From positions 1 through 36,305 of the forward strand of contig JACQPQ010000035.1 of the NCBI GenBank assembly GCA_016207405.1: a stretch of 36,305 nt of DNA, given 5' to 3'. Positions 32,041-36,305 of the stretch are shown piece after piece. Origin of the DNA: Gammaproteobacteria bacterium (GTDB lineage Bacteria; Pseudomonadota; Gammaproteobacteria; JACQPQ01). The notes below the pieces were generated by a model. The model had not been told where the DNA came from and did not search any database. It was given only the letters and a program-made list of their open reading frames with translations. How positions within the stretch are numbered: the stretch's first letter is position 1; each line of letters starts with the position of its first letter. The translations under genes and the position numbers were made by a program.

Positions 32041-32871
32041 TTATGTCAGGTAATACACATTGGGCCCTGTGCCCTCTTCTTCCTTAAGACGCATATGCTT
32101 ACGAGTTTTAAGAAGTTCCTGTAATCCCTCACCATGGGCGAGACACTTTCCATTTGGATCGCCTAAGTCTCCAAAATGAATGGCTTTTCCCATGCAAGTT
32201 TTTACACAAGCAGGAAGATCTATATAGTCGCCGTTTTTATCCTGCTTGTGCACACAAAAAGTACATTTCCGCGCTTTACCTACCCAAACTCTTTTCCCCG
32301 GTTTTTCCATCAACCCCATTTCAGGAGAAGCGACTTCGTTCCAGACGCCCGTGCCCTCATGATATTTTTCCCCTTCATCAAAAATAGGCACTTTATAAGG
32401 ACAAGCCTTAACACACGCTTTTGTCCCTCTACACACATTCGGATCAATAAAAACAATACCATCCTCTCGTTTTTTAATTGCTTTGTAAGGACAGACTTCA
32501 AGACAAACAGGTTTATCACAATGCTGACAAGGTCGCGGAAACCATTGAAGTTTTACATGAGGATATTCGCCCGTTTCCTCCTCAAGAACCGGATTATAGG
32601 ACATGCCTGGAGGAGTTTTGTTTTCCTGCTTACAAGCCACCACACACGCTCGACACACCACACAGCGCTCTAGGTCGATGACCATACCCAGCTTCTTTTT
32701 TTGAACGGATTGAGGCTTGCTGACCGAAGTGCCCGTTGCAGCAAGCGTTACCACTCCTGCTACCACTGTTGCAGCAGACTGAAAAAATTTTCGACGGGAA
32801 GGAATAGGATCTAAGGGGCTTGGAAGTTCACTCTCCTTTTTATCAGGTCCATGGAGTTTGTCTGATACCAT
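32041..32871 (-). CDS. Iron-sulfur electron-transfer subunit of the molybdoenzyme, with Tat signal
   Basis: The 276-aa protein carries four iron-sulfur centres (DmsB/PsrB/ArrB-type) to pass electrons to the catalytic subunit. A twin-arginine signal (PSRRKFFQSAATVVAGVVTL, about residues 23-42) is present in addition to that of the catalytic subunit. Cluster motifs are CVVCRACVVAC, CQHCDKPVCLEVC, CRGTKACVKAC and CTFC...CVKTC. In the third motif the second Cys is Thr, so that centre has only three Cys. A [3Fe-4S] cluster, as with the Trp of nitrate reductase NarH, is likely. It is first in the operon with AAGGAGG before ATG. The missing NrfD/PsrC-like membrane subunit resembles the two-gene arrAB arrangement. 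Confidence 0.9.
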   Translation of the reverse strand: MVSDKLHGPDKKESELPSPLDPIPSRRKFFQSAATVVAGVVTLAATGTSVSKPQSVQKKKLGMVIDLERCVVCRACVVACKQENKTPPGMSYNPVLEEETGEYPHVKLQWFPRPCQHCDKPVCLEVCPYKAIKKREDGIVFIDPNVCRGTKACVKACPYKVPIFDEGEKYHEGTGVWNEVASPEMGLMEKPGKRVWVGKARKCTFCVHKQDKNGDYIDLPACVKTCMGKAIHFGDLGDPNGKCLAHGEGLQELLKTRKHMRLKEEEGTGPNVYYLT

Positions 32872-32915
32872 AAAAACCTCCTTATTTTTGTCCTTTGATA
32901 ACTACTCTGAATAAA

Positions 32916-32921
32916 ATTATA
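32916..32921 (-). promoter_or_regulatory. -10 box of the molybdoenzyme operon
   Basis: A perfect TATAAT lies 45 bp before the start codon, with the palindrome ATGATCAT just upstream (32930-32923). No -35 match is evident, so an activator is expected; FNR- or two-component-type control would suit the genes but no clear FNR box (TTGAT-N4-ATCAA) is seen. Confidence 0.4.
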
Positions 32922-32950
32922 CATGATCATAGCTTGCGGTTTCCATCCTC

Positions 32951-33029
32951 ATTAAAAGCTCCCTCTCGCTAATCGCCCTTCTCTTTTTCAATCATTTTCA
33001 GTCAGGAATTTTTTTCTGAGTCGTAATGA
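32951..33029. repeat. 79-bp direct repeat, left copy (duplicate of typA 3' end)
   Basis: This stretch matches 33859-33937 at 78 of 79 positions (one A/G difference). It contains what in the right copy are the last 25 codons and stop of typA. It is not attached to any coding sequence here. With the right copy it brackets the MNT/HEPN pair, the form expected of an insertion that restored the 3' end of its target gene. Confidence 0.92.
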
Positions 33030-33065
33030 GGGGGATCTTTGACTCTTTTTCTCCAATCGCTCAGA

Positions 33066-33464
33066 ATGAATCATATGATTACCTCAAAACTGGCAAAAAA
33101 AAAAGTTAAAAAAAAAACTGTTTTTGCAAAAAAACCAGTAACCCAAAAGCTATTGAAAAAAATAAAAAATCAAATTGTAAAGGCAGTACATCCTGAAAAA
33201 ATTATTTTATTTGGTTCTTGGGCAAGAAGAGAAGCAACTAAGGACTCCGACCTCGATCTGATGGTAATTGAACGAAAAGCCTTTAACAAAAAACATTCTA
33301 AGCGGCGGAACTTGGCTAAGTTATGGTTAACCCTTGCCGATGTGCCAATACCCACAGATATTGTGTTATATAGCCAAGAAGAAGTAGAGCATTGGAAACA
33401 CAGCATTAACCATTTAGTTTTCAGAGCTCTCAAAGAGGGCAAGGTATTGTATGAAAAACCTTGA
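33066..33464 (+). CDS. MNT-type minimal nucleotidyltransferase (antitoxin of HEPN pair)
   Basis: The protein has a Lys-rich N-terminus and the nucleotidyltransferase signature GSWARREATKDSDLDLMV, an exact GS-x10-DxD pattern, then a later DIVLYS strand with the third acidic residue. In MNT/HEPN toxin-antitoxin systems the MNT partner neutralises the HEPN ribonuclease, in studied cases by AMPylation. The start is uncertain: ATG at 33066 (133 aa) or 33075, or TTG at 33039; none has a good ribosome binding site. It overlaps the HEPN gene by 14 bp. It lies within the 79-bp direct repeats. Confidence 0.82.
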   Translation: MNHMITSKLAKKKVKKKTVFAKKPVTQKLLKKIKNQIVKAVHPEKIILFGSWARREATKDSDLDLMVIERKAFNKKHSKRRNLAKLWLTLADVPIPTDIVLYSQEEVEHWKHSINHLVFRALKEGKVLYEKP

Positions 33465-33837
33465 ACACGCTGACATGATTATGAAGCTAGCTTACGAAGA
33501 CTGGAATGCCCTAAAAGGCATGAAGGATACAGAAAGGCTTTTTTCAGATGGAATTTTTGGTTTTCATGCGCAACAAGCTATCGAAAAAGCCTTAAAAGCA
33601 TGGCTTTGTCATTTAGGAAAAGAGTATCCTAAAACGCATGATATCCGTCTACTCTTAATGCTGCTTTCGTCAAGCGGTGAGAAAATTGATTCTTACTGGC
33701 CATTGGTGGAATACAATATTTATGCTGTTCAATCTCGCTATGAATATATAGCAGAAAATGAACCGTTCAAAAGACCGCAAGTGATACAGCAAATAGAACG
33801 CTTACTTAACAAAATAAAGAAGATAATATCTAATTAA
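33451..33837 (+). CDS. HEPN-domain protein (putative ribonuclease toxin)
   Basis: The 128-aa all-helical protein matches the HEPN (PF05168-type) pattern: FGFHAQQAIEKALKAWLCHL, then YPKTHDIRLLLMLL and YNIYAVQSRYEYIAEN. The R-x4-H-x-Y motif of the HepT/DUF86 group is not seen, so it belongs to the other HEPN class. It follows and overlaps the MNT gene, the classic antitoxin-toxin order. The DNA is AT-rich. It ends 21 bp before the right direct repeat. Confidence 0.8.
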   Translation: MKNLEHADMIMKLAYEDWNALKGMKDTERLFSDGIFGFHAQQAIEKALKAWLCHLGKEYPKTHDIRLLLMLLSSSGEKIDSYWPLVEYNIYAVQSRYEYIAENEPFKRPQVIQQIERLLNKIKKIISN

Positions 33838-33858
33838 AAAAGTAAGCTGGTTTCTATT

Positions 33859-33937
33859 ATTAAAAGCTCCCTCTCGCTAATCGCCCTTCTCTTTTTCGAT
33901 CATTTTCAGTCAGGAATTTTTTTCTGAGTCGTAATGA
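33859..33937. repeat. 79-bp direct repeat, right copy (3' end of typA)
   Basis: This copy is the intact 3' end of typA, including its stop codon (33860-33862) and the residues [18 protein letters not shown]. See 32951-33029 for its duplicate. The distance between equivalent bases is 908 bp. Confidence 0.92.
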
Positions 33938-35689
33938 TTTTGGCGTGATTTCAATGAGCTCGTCTTCATTAATCAACCCCATCGCCTGTTCTAACGAGGG
34001 CTTCAAGGCAGGCGTTAGGATAATGTTTTCATCATTACCCGCCGAGCGAATATTGGTCAGTTTTTTTGTTCTCAATGGGTTCACGACTAAATCATTATCC
34101 CGGGAATGTATGCCAACAATCATCCCTTCATAAATCGCTTCCCCAGGCACAACACACAGTCGCCCTCTTTCTTGCAGATTAAACAAAGCGGCAGCAATTG
34201 CAAAACCTGTCCCATTGGAAACCATCGCACCCTGCCGTCTTTGGCTGCCTGCTTCATCCGGAATTAAAGGACCATATTTTTCGAAGACATGATACAAAAG
34301 CCCCGTGCCCGATGTGAGCGTCATAAACTCGGTTTGAAATCCAATCAAGGTTCTCGCAGGAATAATATAATCCAACCTCACACGCGAGACACCATCCGAC
34401 GTCATATTCTGAAGCTCTGCACGCTTGGCACCGAGCGCTTCCATCAGAACCCCTTGATGACGGCTTTCAATATCTACCGTCAGTTGTTCATAAGGCTCAG
34501 AAAGAACACCGCCAACTTCTTTGACAATCACCTGTGGGGAAGTGACCGCCAGTTCATACCCTTCTCGACGCATGGTTTCTATCAGAATAGCGAGGTGCAG
34601 TTCGCCCCTGCCAGATACCTTCCATTTGTCTGGACTCACCGTATCTTCTACTTTTAGAGCGACATTATGCAACAATTCGGTTTGTAAGCGTTCCCGCAAT
34701 TTACGGGAAGTAACAAATTTTCCCTCTTTCCCAGCAAAAGGCGAATCATTCACCTGAAAAATCGCCGTGACTGTCGGTTCATCGACCGTGAGAAGTGGGA
34801 GAGGATTAGGATTGTCTGGATCGCAAAGCGTCTCTGATATTTTAAGGTCGTCCACCCCCGTAACGGCAATAATATCCCCCGCTTCGGCTTGTTCAATTGG
34901 AAACCGATTGAGTCCTATGAATCCAAGCACTTGCAGCACTCGGCCTTTTCTGGCCACGCCCTCCCTGTCTAAAATTACAATCGGAGTATTGGGTGTTATG
35001 CGCCCTCTATGCACGCGCCCAATGCCAATAGTTCCAACGTAACTGGAGTAATCGAGTGCGCTCACTTGCATCTGAAAAGGTCCATCTAGGGACACCAACG
35101 GACAAGATACCTTTTGGATAATCGTTTCAAACAAAGGCACCATACTGGTTCCGGGTATTTTAAGATCAAGTGTCGCAATGCCTTGCAATGCCGATGCGTA
35201 AACGATAGGGAAATCGAGCTGCTGATTATTGGCGCCCAATCTATCAAAGAGCTCAAACACTTGATTCACAACCCACTCTGGCCGCGCAGCGAGGCGGTCT
35301 ATTTTGTTCACAACCACAATAGGATTTAAGCCCCTTGCAAAGGCTTTTTGAGTCACAAACCGCGTTTGTGGCATGGGGCCATCTACCGCATCGACTAATA
35401 ACAAAACTGAATCGACCATAGACAAAATACGCTCGACTTCGCCCCCAAAATCAGCATGGCCTGGGGTATCGACAACATTAATGCGATATTCCTTCCATCG
35501 GATGGCTGTGTTTTTAGCTAAGATCGTGATGCCGCGTTCTTTTTCAAGTTCATTGCTATCTAAAGCACGCTCTGGCAACACCTGGTGGGGGGATAAGGTA
35601 TCACTCTGCTGCAGAAGCCTATCAACCAAAGTAGTCTTGCCATGGTCAACGTGAGCAACAATGGCGATATTTCTGATATTTTGAATCAT
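33860..35689 (-). CDS. typA: Ribosome-associated translational GTPase TypA/BipA
   Basis: TypA/BipA is a ribosome-binding GTPase related to EF-G, needed for 50S assembly and growth under stress or cold. The 609-aa product has [10 protein letters not shown] near residue 12, [31 protein letters not shown] and the C-terminal domain with [23 protein letters not shown] at 35689 ([16 protein letters not shown]) fits the family; the frame is open 30 codons further upstream into purN. Its start overlaps the purN stop (ATGA). The 3' end may have been rebuilt by the insertion of the MNT/HEPN cassette, since its last 79 bp recur beyond it. Confidence 0.96.
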   Translation of the reverse strand: MIQNIRNIAIVAHVDHGKTTLVDRLLQQSDTLSPHQVLPERALDSNELEKERGITILAKNTAIRWKEYRINVVDTPGHADFGGEVERILSMVDSVLLLVDAVDGPMPQTRFVTQKAFARGLNPIVVVNKIDRLAARPEWVVNQVFELFDRLGANNQQLDFPIVYASALQGIATLDLKIPGTSMVPLFETIIQKVSCPLVSLDGPFQMQVSALDYSSYVGTIGIGRVHRGRITPNTPIVILDREGVARKGRVLQVLGFIGLNRFPIEQAEAGDIIAVTGVDDLKISETLCDPDNPNPLPLLTVDEPTVTAIFQVNDSPFAGKEGKFVTSRKLRERLQTELLHNVALKVEDTVSPDKWKVSGRGELHLAILIETMRREGYELAVTSPQVIVKEVGGVLSEPYEQLTVDIESRHQGVLMEALGAKRAELQNMTSDGVSRVRLDYIIPARTLIGFQTEFMTLTSGTGLLYHVFEKYGPLIPDEAGSQRRQGAMVSNGTGFAIAAALFNLQERGRLCVVPGEAIYEGMIVGIHSRDNDLVVNPLRTKKLTNIRSAGNDENIILTPALKPSLEQAMGLINEDELIEITPKSLRLRKKFLTENDRKREGRLARGSF

Positions 35690-36305
35690 GTTTTTAATAA
35701 AAACCCCGAGGAGGGTAAAGGTTTCCCATCCAAAAATGCTTGATGGCCTACCTTGCGAAGACGCCCTTCTGCAAACCAACGAATGGCAAGGGGAAGGATT
35801 ATATGCTCTTTCTCCAGAACGCGCTCGGCTAAAGAGTCTGCCGTATCCGTATTATACACGGGTACTGTCGCTTGAATAATATTGGGCCCCGCATCCAGTT
35901 CCTCCGTTGCAAAATGTACGGTTGCCCCATGAATGCGCTCTTTTGAAGCTAAAACACGTTGATGCGTATGAAGCCCTCGATAAAGCGGCAACAAAGAAGG
36001 ATGGATATTAATAATTTTCCCTTCATACCGCTTCACAAAGCGAGCAGATAAAACAAACATAAATCCCGCCATCACAATGAGTTCAGGGCGATAGGATTCT
36101 ATGCAAGTAGCCAGCGCAGTTTCAAAAGCGTTTTTATTTTGGAAATGTTGCAGATCTATAATGTGCGTCGGTATGTTGGCATGCTCTGCACGAGTAAGCC
36201 CATAAGCTTCTTTTCGATTTGAAATGACGGCTTGCACGGCACAGGGAAGATTTTGAGTCCGAATCGCATCCAGGATGGCTTGTAAATTGCTTCCGTTTCC
36301 AGAAA
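35686..36305 (-). CDS. purN: Phosphoribosylglycinamide formyltransferase, 5' end beyond window
   Basis: PurN transfers a formyl group from 10-formyltetrahydrofolate to GAR in purine synthesis. The reading frame is open to the window edge, where SGNGSNLQAIL (the phosphate-binding loop, usually near residue 11) is seen, so only about 10 residues are missing. Active-site motifs are INIHPSLLPLYRG (catalytic Asn and His) and HFATEELDAGPNIIQ (Asp). The GTG-started shorter version is not preferred, as it would lose the phosphate loop. The stop overlaps typA's ATG. Confidence 0.95.
   Translation of the reverse strand, partial: SGNGSNLQAILDAIRTQNLPCAVQAVISNRKEAYGLTRAEHANIPTHIIDLQHFQNKNAFETALATCIESYRPELIVMAGFMFVLSARFVKRYEGKIINIHPSLLPLYRGLHTHQRVLASKERIHGATVHFATEELDAGPNIIQATVPVYNTDTADSLAERVLEKEHIILPLAIRWFAEGRLRKVGHQAFLDGKPLPSSGFLLKT

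Noticed and set aside
32176-32681. Plus-strand 165-codon open frame opposite the iron-sulfur subunit gene
   Set aside because: It is antisense to a clearly conserved four-cluster protein, and its composition is that of a shadow frame.
32951-33937. Tandem duplication of the entire typA region
   Set aside because: Only the last 79 bp of typA are duplicated; sequence beyond both ends of the repeat differs at once.
35690-35779. Longer TypA starting at 35779
   Set aside because: The extra 30 codons lie within pur[17 protein letters not shown] at 35689 is the conserved start and overlaps the purN stop as ATGA.
1-36305. tRNA, rRNA or CRISPR array
   Set aside because: No T-arm/acceptor pairs, no rRNA-like stretches and no regularly spaced direct repeats were found by reading; a tRNA scan would settle the tRNA point.

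Overview
The window reads as chromosomal DNA of a moderately AT-rich proteobacterium, most likely a gammaproteobacterium. This is judged from protein character only (str operon order rpsL-rpsG-fusA-tuf, separate tatABC, gatCAB, 180-kDa-class glutamate dehydrogenase, AmgK-type kinase, ubiG); no database search was possible. Almost every gene lies on the minus strand. The plus strand carries mainly small accessory genes: two toxin-antitoxin pairs, an IS, amgK and rquA.

Layout: (1) 1-6956, housekeeping: tuf (partial), fusA, rpsG, rpsL, hisS, a dacA-type carboxypeptidase and mltB. A strong sigma70-type promoter for the str operon overlaps the hisS stop codon. (2) 7021-13023, patchwork: a GC-rich 56-aa membrane peptide gene between hairpins, brnTA, hpnC, ubiG, amgK, mazEF, and an IS5-like element sitting in decayed ATPase and response-regulator remnants. 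(3) 13024-25004: gdh, then a tightly overlapped unit gatC-gatA-gatB-hisI-hisE-hinT-tatA-(PIN toxin/antitoxin)-tatB-tatC-cysQ. The toxin-antitoxin pair splits tatA from tatB. (4) 25111-26632: a repeat-rich strip with a truncated RnfB-like ferredoxin and a HigA-type remnant. (5) 26633-32871, respiratory island: rquA (rhodoquinone synthesis) convergent with an operon for a Tat-exported molybdopterin oxidoreductase (iron-sulfur subunit, catalytic subunit, TorD-like chaperone, porin). (6) 32951-33937: a MNT/HEPN pair flanked by 79-bp direct repeats that copy the 3' end of typA. (7) typA and the 5'-truncated (by the window edge) purN.

How the genes fit together: the Tat translocase here would export both twin-arginine subunits of the molybdoenzyme, with the TorD-like protein as its chaperone. 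UbiG makes ubiquinone, which RquA would convert to rhodoquinone for anaerobic respiration. MltB, the DacA-like enzyme and AmgK belong to peptidoglycan turnover and recycling. GatCAB suggests tRNA-dependent amidation for Gln and/or Asn.

The most unusual signal is a set of palindromic repeats: three related, nested elements (4523-4673, 8862-9055, 25111-25341) and several shorter ones. Three of the palindromes lie inside open reading frames (tatB, hisI, hpnC) without breaking them, and one appears to provide the ribosome binding site of hisS. Four toxin-antitoxin pairs plus a remnant of a fifth sit between or inside housekeeping units.
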